A DNA stretch of 64,000 nt from Siniperca chuatsi (lineage: Eukaryota > Chordata > Actinopteri > Centrarchiformes > Sinipercidae), in the NCBI RefSeq assembly GCF_020085105.1, contig NC_058046.1:11259675-11323674 (forward strand), read 5' to 3'. Positions 39,301-49,692 of this stretch are shown one piece after another. Within the stretch, counting starts at the first letter, position 1. Each line of letters starts with the position of its first letter. A program made the position numbers and the translations under genes. The notes beneath the pieces were generated by a model that was given only the letters and a program-made list of their open reading frames with translations, was not told the DNA's origin and did no database searches.

Positions 39301-41722
39301 CTGGTCAGGGTCATACAGAGACATGAGCAGCTCAGCATCTTCTCCAATGTTGCATACAAAGTTCTTCAGGTTCATGAGTAGACTGTAGGTGTGCACCGTA
39401 CTGAACAGGGTCTGACGCCTCATTTCCAGGTTTTGTAGCCGCGTCTGCAGAAAAGCAAGGACATGCATGGACACAGATATTATTTGAAATTTGACAGCTA
39501 CTATGGAAAAAAAAAAGTCACTGACAGTATGAAAAAATCAAAATCATGCCTTCTCTTCTTGTATCCTGTCATCAACAATGCGGGAAGCGGTATCGTGTGC
39601 CCGGAACAGACTGACCGTACTGGTCCAGTCAGGATCCAGTGTGTTTCCTGCTTCATCTCGTACCACCAGGTCCAAGCCCAGAATCCTGAGGAGCACAGAG
39701 AATCAAACAGCATCAGTTGAGTTTACAGAGACATGACTCAAGCAAATAAAATTTTACAATGGTGTTTATGTCACAAGGCATTTCATTGCAGTACAAGGCA
39801 GCAGGATTCATACCGGTTTCCATAATCAATCTTTGCCGTAACTTTCTTTCTGAGCTCCACAAGGTCATCCTTAGGCAGCGTTCCCGACACTATCTGAGAT
39901 CGATATTCGATGAGGCTGTAGGCCATCTGCTGAACAACCCTGAACAGGTTTGTCTTGTTCGCCTGTCAGACAAACATGTATACACTTATAAGAATACATC
40001 CTTCAGAGGAATGAAACAAAACAAAAATGAGTCAAAGTTGTGTGAATCAGAGAGGTGTACAAGACTGTGTGTACCAGAAACAGAAGGGCTGATAAGAGAG
40101 AGGCAATCTACACATACCACGTAGAGCTTGTGCCATATCTGTGTCCATTCCCTCAGAGTAGCCCCGAGCTCCAGCACCAGGGGTAAATCTGCAGGAATAA
40201 TTACTTCCTGCTGGCTACCCGCCACAAGAAGAGAATAATATGATATTGGAAAAGTGGCTCATCACTCACAGATCATGTCATATAATTTGGACAGACTCAA
40301 GTGCATTTCTATACATGATAAATAGTTGGATGGTTTCCCCTACACAGCCAAGAAAAGCATTACTGAATCCTCACTTATGATAATTACAAGTGTACTGCTA
40401 TGTTATTGGAAAATGATATGGCAAGGCGGCAAACCAAAAGCAAAGTAGATTATCATCTTGGTGATAAGTTTACTGATATGTGATCTCACCCTATTCCCTC
40501 GACCGTAGCCTCCTTTAAGTTGATGTAGGAAGCTGGGAATATGCCCTGAGAAACAATGAGGAAATATCAGTATATATACACATTACAGCATAGGTTAAAG
40601 GATAATAGAGTACTAATGATGCCATTACCTTCTGTGATTTCTTGCGTAGCGTGTAGCCCCTATACCAGCCTGAGGAAATATCAATTAATAGAGAAACACA
40701 TTACAGTGAGGGAGAGGCAGTGGACGAGACAGGAGTGATGACAGGCCACCCTGTCAGGAGGACAATGTGGTAGACTAATTTACATTATTATGCATAGCAT
40801 ATTGAGCGCCGGTTAGTTCAACATTTCATTTAAGTTCCTGTGCCAACTTGCTTTAGAGAGGGAAATGAGGGATGTGTCAGGGCCTGTTGTGCGTTCAGGC
40901 TCACTCACCTTCCAGTTTCTCAAGTATGTGCACCGTGTCCCCCACCTGTAGACACAGCTCCTGCTCTCCACTGGGATCATAATTGTAGATTGCTGAAAGA
41001 CGAAGCAGGACTGTCTCATTATGAGAAACACACACAACATTCAATAAAAACTGTTAACAAAGAAAAGATTTCGCCTGACAGTTTGACTGACGAGTTTTGT
41101 TCCTCCTCAAGGTCCAGTGGATTAAGAAAACCCCCAAATCCCTTTTCAATCACTCATTGCACAGAGGAGCAAGTCTGTTTTTAAAAACGTTCTAGATCAG
41201 AGGTTTACAGTTTCTCCCAGGAAAAAGAAACCAATTCAACCTCCTTGTCGCAGAACTTGGACTCGCGAGCATAGAGGATCTTGATCTTTGATTTATTCCT
41301 CATCTTACTGCTCTTTCTAACAGCAGGCTGAGTGTTTGTGCAGCAGAACTGTGTGACTCAAACCTTTAAAGCATTTTGACGATTCTTAATTGAAACAGAT
41401 GCCCTGAGGCTGTGTTTAACGTTCCAGTAAATGGGACTGTGCTGCAGCAGGTAGCTTCAGTGTCAAAAGTGAGGAGCAGAGCTATAAAGGCAATGGCATC
41501 ACATCCTCCATATATTTCTGATACCGTCATACCAACATGACCTTTGGTCAATAGTCAGGTTGTGTTTCTGCCAGCTGGCTCACCTGCGAGCCCTGCCCTT
41601 TCCTACACTCAGTTTATTAATCTAACAGCTTTCCTGGAGGCGACTCCTGTCTTTCCTTTGTAACTCTCAAACTAGGACAAGTATCGGAGGGATCGCACAA
41701 GAATACGTCTGCGAGCACATAT

Positions 41723-41762
<40 letters not shown>

Positions 41763-44015
41763 CCAGACAGAGGCTGCAAAAGAGAAACCTTGGCAAACAA
41801 CACTGTAGCAAAGGTCTTTGTCATGACTTGAGGGAGCTGAAATAGCGCACAGCCACTTATTCTCATAGCGAGATAGAGGAACTATGAGCAGAGCTCTGCC
41901 CTGACTTGCATGGTGATAATGCTTGTTGCTGGAGGCTAGATTTCACAGCACGCTTCAACTGGCTCAGCTTATCACACCTCAGTCTGAATACCAAAACTTG
42001 ACTTGACTGAATGTGACTACCCTTTTCTTTCCATGACTTCCTCCTAACTGATAGATTTTTCTAGCTTTCCATAAACACACTTTCCAAGACAGACATCTCC
42101 ACAGAGAATCGTTTTTTAGTCTGAGTTTGGGTTTAGGTCAGACCCATGCCGGCTATGTTGTTATGTTGCACAGGTTCACGTGAATGACGCCTTACTGTGA
42201 TATCCTCATCCAGTCATCAAATGGAAAAACAAATACTGAAACCTAGATGGGTTCAGAAACACTGCGATACCAATGACACTTTTCTTTGCTCTCACCAGGA
42301 AATTATTTGTGCAACCAGAAAAATATCGACTGAAACATGCACCGAAGAAATGACATCTGCCTCTGGTCATGCCGAGAGTGACAATGGTCCATTCACCAAC
42401 TTGACACAGTGTCCGGGCCTGGCAACAGCATGGCAATATGCCAATGGCAGGAACCCAGTTGAGCATGTTGTGATGCCACACCGTCTAAACTAAAGGCAAC
42501 AGTCTGGGCCTTGGGCCTTCGCAGCTCATCAGTACAACTTTGAGACACAATGTCTTCCTCTTAAACTTAAAATACTGAGCCTGTAGCTGCTGTTGTAAAT
42601 TCCAATAAAACCTCTATCTGTGTAGGTTGAAGTTAATGCGCATACTAATTTTAAATCAAAGTCAGCCTGATTCACCCTAAAAGATTTATCATAGAAGTGG
42701 ATTAGCCAACAATTAAAGAACACTACAGCTGAACAGTTTGAGCAGCTGCTGGCAGCTCATCAAACTTAACACAATTCAATGAGAATATATTGTTCTCATC
42801 ACTGACTGGGTGTGAAAGTGAAACAACTATTTCAAGTTACAGAAAAATAGGTCCACTGAATGCATTCTGATTCTCAGCAGGAAAACCCTCATCTAATACA
42901 TAAAATAACAAAAGGCAGTAATGGGGCAGACATAAGCCAATGCTGCAGAAACAGACTGATTTAACAAAAATGACAATCACAGTTTTCACTTTTAAAATAA
43001 CATTTAAAATATTAAACTATTCAAAACATAAATAATCACAATAAAATAGCGATTAATGTTATGAAATGCCATTCAGTATCATATATCTCTTATAAGACTC
43101 ATATTCAAGAAAACTAATTTCAAGTGCTACCAATGTATGGAGAGGTACAGTATCTCTACAAAAATCCATTAGGTAAAAGCAAGTCTATTAAAGTTTGTTT
43201 TTGAGCCAATTCTCCTCAGGCAGGATGTTTCAAAACATAAAGGCCTCGGTAGAAAAGACTTTTGCCTCCCGTCTACTGTCTAGACGGCCAGAAGCAATCT
43301 GTAGCTCTTAAAAATTTGCTCCAGCTAATAAGTCCTTATAGGTTATCCATAAATCTTAAAGTTAATTCTCATGTTCAAAGCTAATAGTGCAAAAAAGGAT
43401 CAAATTAAATCATCAGTGTGGGCTCATCTTTTAATTCTGGTTAAAAAACCCTGCTGCAACATTAAAAAGAAAGAAAATTACAATTGCCTTATCTGAAGAA
43501 GAAAAAAGCACCAACATCTTTCTCCAGGTTTGTAAAGAATTACTCTGAAATTATGTCTGAGTTTTAAAAGTCATGAGTGACCAACCATCTGGTCAGTTCA
43601 TCAAAACTGAGAACAAGGTCAACACTTATCTCACCAGCAGCAATCAGGTTTGACATTGCAAGATGGGAAAATAGGGATGCACTGACTTGTGATCTATGGA
43701 GGCTGCAAATCTCAACAGCTTTAGATTTGTTTAGCAAATAAGACGCCCACGAAGCATGTAACACCTGCAGAGCAACAACTTTAAGCTGTTCATCTTTTTA
43801 AGGAAAAATGTTTGTTATTTATTGCATAATATTACAGAGCGGAAGTTGTGGCCGAGTACTTGAAACCCTTTTCACACAACCACAGTGAGTACAAGCAAGT
43901 CAGGCTTTATGACAGTGAATGGCAGTTCCTTAAAGAAAACTCAAGGTGCTTGCAGGAGGCTGTAGTGTTGCTTGTAAGCAAGTATAAGGCATTATAATCA
44001 TTATGAGTACATTAT

Positions 44016-44051
<36 letters not shown>

Positions 44052-46891
44052 TTTATCTGATGAAAGGGGAAAGTTTCTCTGTGCTCACCTTAGATCTGAG
44101 GTTACAAAGTTTATTTATGAGCATGAGTTGTAACATCACAACTTTGGAGGCCAATCATGGCCCAATATGCAACTTACTCAAGTGTGATGTGGACACCTCA
44201 AGCCTCCAGTACACTGAGAGTGTACTTGACAGTGAAGTAGGAGACATCTTGGAACCAGCTGTTTAACTTTATAAATGAAACATATTTGAATATTCAGAGA
44301 TATGGACTTTTCAATGAAGGAATAGAAGCAGACCTGCTTTTAAGACTAGTTTATTGATTTTTTTGTGGAAAAACCCTATCAGACACAAACTATTATATAT
44401 TCAGTACACAGTATTTTTATATATCTTCAAACATTTGTGGAGGGGTTCTTTAAAGAGTAATTCACCACTTCACCATTGCACTCCTATAACATTGTCGGAC
44501 TTGTGATGTACAATTTAAAAAAAAAAAAAGAGGATCAAAATCAATGCAGCAGAACCAGAGGTATCGTGCTTTTTATTCCACATATTCTTCCTTGTCAAAT
44601 CCTGGGACCTACATTACCCACAATGCAACTCAACTCCCACCAGTTCAGATGGAGATTTGGGTGTGTTATTCTAGTAGCAGCTAATGTAGACTCAAGCCGC
44701 TAGCCTCAAGCAGAGCTCAAGCTTTAATGACAAGAGGGCTACAGAGGTCTGGGAAACTCCACACCAATATTGTTTTCATTTTCAATCTTGTAGTCTTCAG
44801 CACCAACTGACTGACTCAAGTGACATCACTTGAGGCAATTTATCAGCTTTCACGCAGCTCTGTCTGGATACATAAAAGGCTAAGTAGGCAAATACAACTT
44901 TGTTCACATGTGCAGTAGAACTCCCAAAGACCTGTAAACAGACTTTAAGTTAGACTTGGAGTTCCCCTTTAACTTCTTGGATTAAGGTTATTCAGTGAGG
45001 GCATCAGTTGGCCACAAATGTGTAATGTTGTTCATGTAATCTGACAATAAAAAAGGCCAGCTCTATCTGGGGCTTTGTTAAAATTCATGTAAGCATTTAC
45101 ATGACTGCTCATTAAGGAGACCTTGCCCTGAAACCTAAAAAAGCCTGGGGATGTCATCATGGATGCAAATAATGTTTTTTTTTTTTTTTTAAAACAGAGA
45201 TGCCATAAATTAACCTAACCAGGGAGTGCACATGTTCGTCACCTGCTGATTTCAATGCTGCATTTAAATCTCTAGTGCAGTGCTTCTCTTCAGGATGTAA
45301 AAATTAGGAAGCTATCCTATTATGATGGTGTCACAAATTCACCATTAAAGATTGTGATATCTTAAGCCCCATATTATCCACATTTCCCTGTTAGCTAGCA
45401 TGATACTTCTGATATTATCAGAAACCTTGCGATCTCTTCTTTCATCCCAAAATGTAGTTGCCTGTATTTGGGCACAGCCTGTGTTGACTAATCGGATTAA
45501 AAATGTAAGACCTTGTACAGGGTCCGATGGCATTTTAAGGATTAAGTACAGTGTTAGTGACTCCTGCCATGTTTCTGAGGCGAATGGCAGGAGAATGGCA
45601 CAGTCTACACAATCACGCAGTTTTGAACGCCATACTGGGATCTAAAAGGATTAACACAAATATATATACACGTACATATATAAGCAAGAGAGGAGTGTTT
45701 GTGCTGCAGAGCATTACATACCCACCTGAATTTTTGGGTTAAAAAGGCCTCTAGTCACAACAGCAACAGGGCACAGAAGGTGAGGATCCAGGTGAGAGCA
45801 GATAGCCAGGGTATTTTCACTCCTGGGCTCTGATTCACACATACTCCAGAAAGACTATACACTAGGTGTATTCACTATCCCCACATGCAGGGTTTTCCTC
45901 ATGTGTTACACATCTGCTGCACACCAGGATACACTGTCTGTAAAGGTGCCTGTAGCTTTAAGCACAGATTTAGTGGTGAGTCAGTCCGTAACCAATGACC
46001 AGCCAACCTGTGCTGGCAATAAAGCCATTACAGTAAAACTGAAAGGAATTTCTAATAGAGCATACCTCTATTTCTAATAGAGGCTGATTTGCCTTGAAGG
46101 CGTGGAGGACTACCTGATAGCAGGAACATGCATACACTGTAGTTTACAAGCCCACAAACACACACACATATACATGTGACAGGGGCCACACCTTATTGCA
46201 AACCATTGCAGTCCAAAAAATTTTTAAAAAAATGGCCAGACTATAAAGTTGTAAGAAACACAAAAAGTGCTTGATAGCCTCAAAAGACAGACACAGTTAA
46301 ACCCTATGTAAGTGTAGCCAAGCGACACTGACAAACTATGCAAATTATATTCTCTTATCTGACATGCATACAGTACAGTCACAGAAGTGGCTCCCATGTG
46401 GGGCCCTGCAGGAGTCCTTGAGGGGGGCTTCAAGGGACCTTCCAGCAAAACGAGAATTCATTTAAATTCACTGTAACTTCAACAAGTCGGCTCAGTGAGA
46501 TTAAGCACAAGAATGACTGGTATGCTCATTGAACTCTTGGTTCTTTTCCATTTTTCCTCACCACCTATTATGGACAGTTATACAAGTAATTTCTTACTAC
46601 AACTAAATATCTAGAGTCTCTTGGAAATCAAGGAGGGTAAATATCGAGTTCCCTGGAATAAAAATCAAAGTTTGTGAAACCCAACTACAGTGTTTATACC
46701 CGTCATGTACCAACAAGAACAAAGTCGCCAGTAACTTGTGTTTCCCAAGTTCAGAGTCCCCTTTGCCTAGAAGTTAGTTTAGTTGCTGGGAGTTCACTCG
46801 GCGAGCTTTCCGCTAGCAAAACACGCGTAGCTACATTTAGGCACTTACCGACTCCGTACTTCTCTTTTTTGGTAGGAATCCAACGGGTCAT
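19922..46891 (-). CDS. dock5: Dedicator of cytokinesis protein 5 (DOCK5), complete, 51 coding exons
   Basis: DOCK-A family guanine nucleotide exchange factor; the family activates Rac with ELMO partners during migration, phagocytosis and cell fusion. I traced 51 exons from the ATG at 46889-46891 to the TAA at 19922-19924. Phases close throughout to 1,866 aa, close to human DOCK5 (about 1,870). The order is SH3 (about residues 8-70), helical linker, DHR1/C2-like lipid-binding domain (about 440-625), armadillo-like helical region, DHR2 catalytic domain (about 1225-1640), and a serine/proline-rich tail ending in a six-proline motif. DOCK5 rather than DOCK1 or DOCK2 is shown by [11 protein letters not shown] at the start, EKHYGVITL at the end of DHR2, and WSVSKSQVL and QRPKSLQL in the tail. 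Exon coordinates are in the block entries. Intron 1 is the longest (about 5.9 kb). One intron uses a GC donor and one acceptor is a tandem NAGNAG. Confidence 0.97.
22395..22755. repeat. Dispersed repeat, copy 1 (reverse orientation), in a dock5 intron
   Basis: Contains the blocks ATGGATTGCCATGAAATGTT, TTAGCAAATGTTAGCACGCC and CAGAGCTGCTAGCATGGCTG. It is the reverse complement of the repeat seen at 23815-25007, 34327-34710 and 36059-36270. I recognise it as a very abundant percomorph repeat; its class is not certain. Confidence 0.75.
23815..25007. repeat. Dispersed repeat, copy 2, split by an inserted element
   Basis: The left part is 23815-23940 (CTACAGCCATGCTAGCATC and following). The right part is 24659-25007 (GCAGGTATAATGTTTACCAT through AGAGCCATGCCGCTAACATG). 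The two parts join collinearly when compared with the unbroken copies at 34327-34710 and 36059-36270. The intervening 23941-24658 is a separate element. Confidence 0.75.
23941..24658. mobile_element. Non-autonomous DNA element inserted into a dispersed repeat
   Basis: About 718 bp. The left end reads TAAAGGCAGAATGAGTAGGA and the reverse complement of the right end reads TAAAGGAAGAATAAGTAGGA, an imperfect terminal inverted repeat of at least 20 bases. The interior has no transposase-like frame; the 119-aa minus frame inside matches no family I recognise. The target-site duplication is too short or too decayed to read with confidence. Confidence 0.7.
29596..30190. repeat. Two overlapping repeat elements in a dock5 intron
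   Basis: 29596-29744 begins AAAGGGTCAGTTCACCCAAA, the start of a common teleost repeat. 29745-30010 is a different one (ATTAATCGCTTAGTCAATTG, then TGAGGATTTGCTGCTTTTCC, then GGAAATTGTGATGG). 30060-30190 (CATTCACCTCCATTGTATTG and following) looks like the other half of the first element. The second element therefore seems to have inserted into the first. The assignment rests on my memory of fish repeats. Confidence 0.5.
30200..30590. repeat. Retroelement-like 3' tail with (CATC)n end
   Basis: Starts with a CATCCATCCATCCATT run, followed by GGCAGCAGGCTAAGCAGGGT, CTGTAATCCCTCCAGCATGC and TTGGACATGCTCAGAAAACC. This matches the widespread teleost non-LTR or SINE 3' segment as I remember it. No reverse transcriptase frame remains. 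Confidence 0.55.
33166..35528 (-). other. dock5: dock5 exons 12-18: DHR1 (C2-like) phosphoinositide-binding region
   Basis: Exons: 35386-35528, 35094-35219, 34833-34957, 34096-34194, 33779-33851, 33584-33687, 33166-33346, covering about residues 350-633. Recognisable blocks are [66 protein letters not shown] and [16 protein letters not shown]. In the DOCK-A family this domain binds PIP3 and places the protein at the membrane. Exon 18 contains a variable basic/polar insert before the conserved [17 protein letters not shown]. Confidence 0.93.
34327..34710. repeat. Dispersed repeat, copy 3, in a dock5 intron
   Basis: Same family and orientation as 23815-25007. Shared blocks include GCTAAATGCTAATGTTAGCA, ATGCTAACATGCTTACAATG and AGAGGAAAAGTCAGGGAATC. 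It has an internal deletion after TTAGCATCCTACAG compared with the longer copy. Confidence 0.7.
36059..36270. repeat. Dispersed repeat, copy 4 (partial), in a dock5 intron
   Basis: Same family: GTCTACAGCCATGCTAACAC, AGGTATAATGTTTACCATGT, and TTAGCATGCTAACATATGCT. It ends abruptly after GTCATCCCTAG, so it is truncated relative to copy 2. Confidence 0.7.
37250..39962 (-). other. dock5: dock5 exons 6-11: N-terminal helical linker
   Basis: Exons: 39814-39962, 39550-39685, 39287-39444, 38734-38815, 37994-38123, 37250-37322. Products include [60 protein letters not shown] and [19 protein letters not shown], all diagnostic of DOCK5. The donor after exon 7 is GC rather than GT. Exon 11 ([16 protein letters not shown]) is isolated, with about 0.7 kb of intron on one side and 1.7 kb on the other. 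Confidence 0.93.
41725..41759. repeat. (AC)n microsatellite in dock5 intron 1
   Basis: A run of about 17 AC units inside the 5.9-kb first coding intron. The rest of that intron (40993-46848) shows no exon-like frame. Confidence 0.95.
44019..44047. repeat. (AC)n microsatellite in dock5 intron 1
   Basis: A run of about 14 AC units. Confidence 0.95.
44450..44975. mobile_element. Possible MITE-like element in dock5 intron 1
   Basis: The left end TTAAAGAGTAATTCACC and the reverse complement of the right end (TTAAAGGGGAACTCCAAG) are similar. The interior resembles a fish repeat containing CCTACATTACCCACAATGC. The inverted repeat is short and imperfect, so this is a weak call. Confidence 0.4.
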
Positions 46892-47070
46892 TGCGGGGGA
46901 AGATGTAGAAGTTTGCTGAATAAATAAATAACTATGTACAATTACTAAACGAGGACGGGCGGTGCACTCCTGCTCGTCCCGAAGTCTACAGTTCCGCCAT
47001 CATGACTTGTAAACGGGGAGGGCAGAGGAGGGCACACACGGCTGGGAGAAGAGAGAAGAGGATAGGCGTG
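46892..47070 (-). promoter_or_regulatory. dock5: dock5 5'UTR and probable promoter region
   Basis: Upstream of the dock5 ATG (minus strand) the sequence becomes GC- and CpG-richer than its surroundings (for example GACGGGCGGTGC and CTCGTCCCGAAG on the plus strand). There is no TATA box near it. This fits a CpG-type promoter, but the start site cannot be located by eye. Confidence 0.35.
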
Positions 47071-47780
47071 AACCGTGAGCCTCCCGAACTACCCCCACAA
47101 CAACAACCCAAATCCACAGACACTCATTTCATCAAGGGTTTGTCTCCAGGAATCTAGTCCGAGAAGCTATTATGCCCCAGACATCAGTCAGTCGATAACT
47201 GTAACAATTCCTCATAACTCCTCAAATGAACTAAAATTGAATTCAGGGAAATTATAATGAGAACTATCCCTCGTTTTGCTTCAAGGACTCCTAATGGTGT
47301 CGGCACTTAAGTTTTAGAACTACTGGCACACAATTTGACAATCTAGAGGAGAATAATTAATTGAAACCAGAGTTATAAATTACTGATGTGCCATAAATAA
47401 ATAATCACCAGGTTACTGTTTTTAATTTAAAATGAGAACTCCATGCTGCTGCTCACACTGACTGATTTAAAGGAGGCCTAGTGTATTCTGAGTGAGCATG
47501 AATGTACTAGACTTATAGGACATGATCATATATATATATACACTCACATAAGGCTGTATTTGAATTAACTGTGCGGACTAGTTCATACAAGCAGCACAAT
47601 GAATTGTTTAGAAAAGCGTATGGAAGTGTTGCCAAAATAATTTTGTTGAAGTTCTCCATTTCAACATGACCAGAAGGCTGTGTCACAAATAACGCTCACC
47701 ACTCTCCTTCCCTGCCCAGTGAAGTCATTTACAGCTGCTGGCTGAGATCTGGTAGCCCACTTAGCCTTTTGTTTGCCCAT

Positions 47781-47782
<2 letters not shown>

Positions 47783-47823
<41 letters not shown>
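47783..47823. repeat. (TG)n microsatellite
   Basis: An uninterrupted TG run of about 20 units. Confidence 0.95.
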
Positions 47824-47825
<2 letters not shown>

Positions 47826-48262
47826 CCTGCTGCCACCGGTCAGCCAAATGGTGCTGTCAATAATGTTCAGCCATCCAATGCTTTTGTTGTTCCCTTTGAC
47901 AGGGTGATGTCCATTCCCCCCCATCTATTGTGATGTGGCTGCTTTAAAACACAGCTTGTGGTGAATTAGTACCAACACAACACAGTCTGATTGAAATCTA
48001 TTATTGAATCTTATTATTTTTCAAAGGACAAAGCTACTGAACATATGGTAACTGAAAATAGCATTGTGAGAGGCTTTTTACTGGCCAAAACTATAATCAA
48101 GAAAACATACATTTCAAAAAATAGATAATAACATTTGCCTTTTTTTTCACCACATAATACTAAGGCGAAGTTACACAGAAGCATACATCTGTGATGTATG
48201 ATCAGGCCCAGAAGCATTTTCTTTCTGCTGTATGTTTAACAAATCTGAGCTCATCCTGAAAA

Positions 48263-48264
<2 letters not shown>

Positions 48265-48306
<42 letters not shown>
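48265..48306. repeat. (TA)n microsatellite
   Basis: A perfect 21-unit TA run, self-complementary and prone to cruciform formation or slippage. Confidence 0.95.
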
Positions 48307-48307
<1 letters not shown>

Positions 48308-49379
48308 GTAGAATTTCAAGGTTATGACTTGAGCTGTTGCACATGATTATTGTGACCTATTTCTGGCTGAGCTGGAGGTGCTCGCTGAATATTTGAATTT
48401 ATTGTAAGGGTTTAAATCTGCTCATGCCCTTTTCACCTCTGATTCTCCTTATTCCTTTGAAAAAATCTCTCACACTTCTTATCAAATGTGAAGAGTTGCT
48501 TTTGGGCTATCAAAAGTTAAAAACAATCAAATCTGCAAAAGGAATACAATGTTGCCATCCCCTGACTGCTTTGTGCTATTGCATACAGTAGGCTGTTAGT
48601 CCATAACAAAACCTCAAGATTGTGTAACATTTTGTTGTGGCATGGTATTTTAAATATCTGCTTCTATGTAACTATTACTTAACTCCCCCAAAGAAACTTT
48701 AAAGAGAAATCATTAAATTCAGATTGTGGTGTGCTGATTTGGGGATTTTCCTGCGTACATGTCTTGCATTAGTGTGTGTGACAGCTTGACAAGCAGAGTT
48801 GAACTCTAGAGTTCATCTGGAGTTGAATGCTCCATACACAATAGGAGTAGACAGGCTGAGTCTTCACAGGACATCCCCTCATCTTCTAAGTTAGATCTGA
48901 TTGGGTAATGTCTCTCAGACATCTTTCTATTAAAACTCCCTGACTATAGGTGCAGCATTTTAGTAATAAAGGTAGAAAAAAAACAAGCAAATAGAAAAAC
49001 GAGTCTATCATCCAACCATGTGCAGATGTGTGAGGTAAATGGAAACAGGTGCACATGTGGATACAGAGCCAGAACAGCTGAACATAAAGACAGACTGCTC
49101 TCACTTTGTGCATGAAAGTGAAGAAGTGTTCTGGTGAGAGTGGGCTGTACTTATTGAAGATAAAAAAAATCTACTGTTATTGTCCTGAAACAAGAATATC
49201 CTGTATGTTTAATTTGCCTAAGGGCTTCTCAGTGTGTCGCCAAACAGGCACACTATGAAGGAACATTTAGCATGACAGAGAGCAGAAACAATACCACATA
49301 TGCTCCCTATCTAACATCCACCTTCCTACACTCTAGAGCATATGATTAGTGTTTGTGTGCATACATGCTTGAGTGCATG

Positions 49380-49692
49380 TGCCTGTGTGTGTGTGTTACA
49401 TGTTCTTATATCCCGGTGGCAACTCTAACCGGAATGCACACGAACCCATGGAGACTTGTCACCCTGGGGACAAAAATTGAGGTCCCCATGGGGGACATGA
49501 GACTACTTTTTGAGGGTTAATACTTGGTTTTAAGGTTCAGGTTACAATTGGATTAAGGTTAGGGTAAGGGTTAAGCTTAGGCATTTAGTTGTGATGGTTA
49601 AGGTTAGGGTAAGGGGCTAGGGAAAGCATTATGTCAATGACTGTCCCCCACGGGGATAGCGAAACAAACGTTGTGTGTGTGTGTGTGTGTCT
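49380..49692. repeat. Degenerate GTCCCC/TTAGGG-containing repeat ending in (GT)n
   Basis: Contains GGGGACAAAAATTGAGGTCC, several TTAAGGTTAGGGTAAGGG-type units (49555-49615), then CTGTCCCCCACGGGGATAGC and a GT run. I have seen similar GTCCCC-flanked units beside microsatellites in other fish sequences. It is not a telomere: the TTAGGG units are few and irregular. Confidence 0.5.

Larger units (their letters stand above)
40118..46891 (-). other. dock5: dock5 exons 1-5: SH3 domain and ELMO-side N-terminus
   Basis: Exons in transcript order: 46849-46891, 40909-40992, 40629-40669, 40490-40545, 40118-40214. Exon 1 encodes only [14 protein letters not shown] plus one base. Exons 2-4 complete the SH3 fold ([19 protein letters not shown], then HILE, then GWYRGYTL, then GIFPASYI). 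In DOCK-A proteins this SH3 folds back on DHR2 and contributes to ELMO binding. Exon 5 gives the conserved [13 protein letters not shown] helix. All introns have GT-AG ends. Confidence 0.93.

Noticed and set aside
42197..42493. 98-codon frame in dock5 intron 1
   Set aside because: No conserved domain, and an equally long frame exists on the opposite strand over the same bases.
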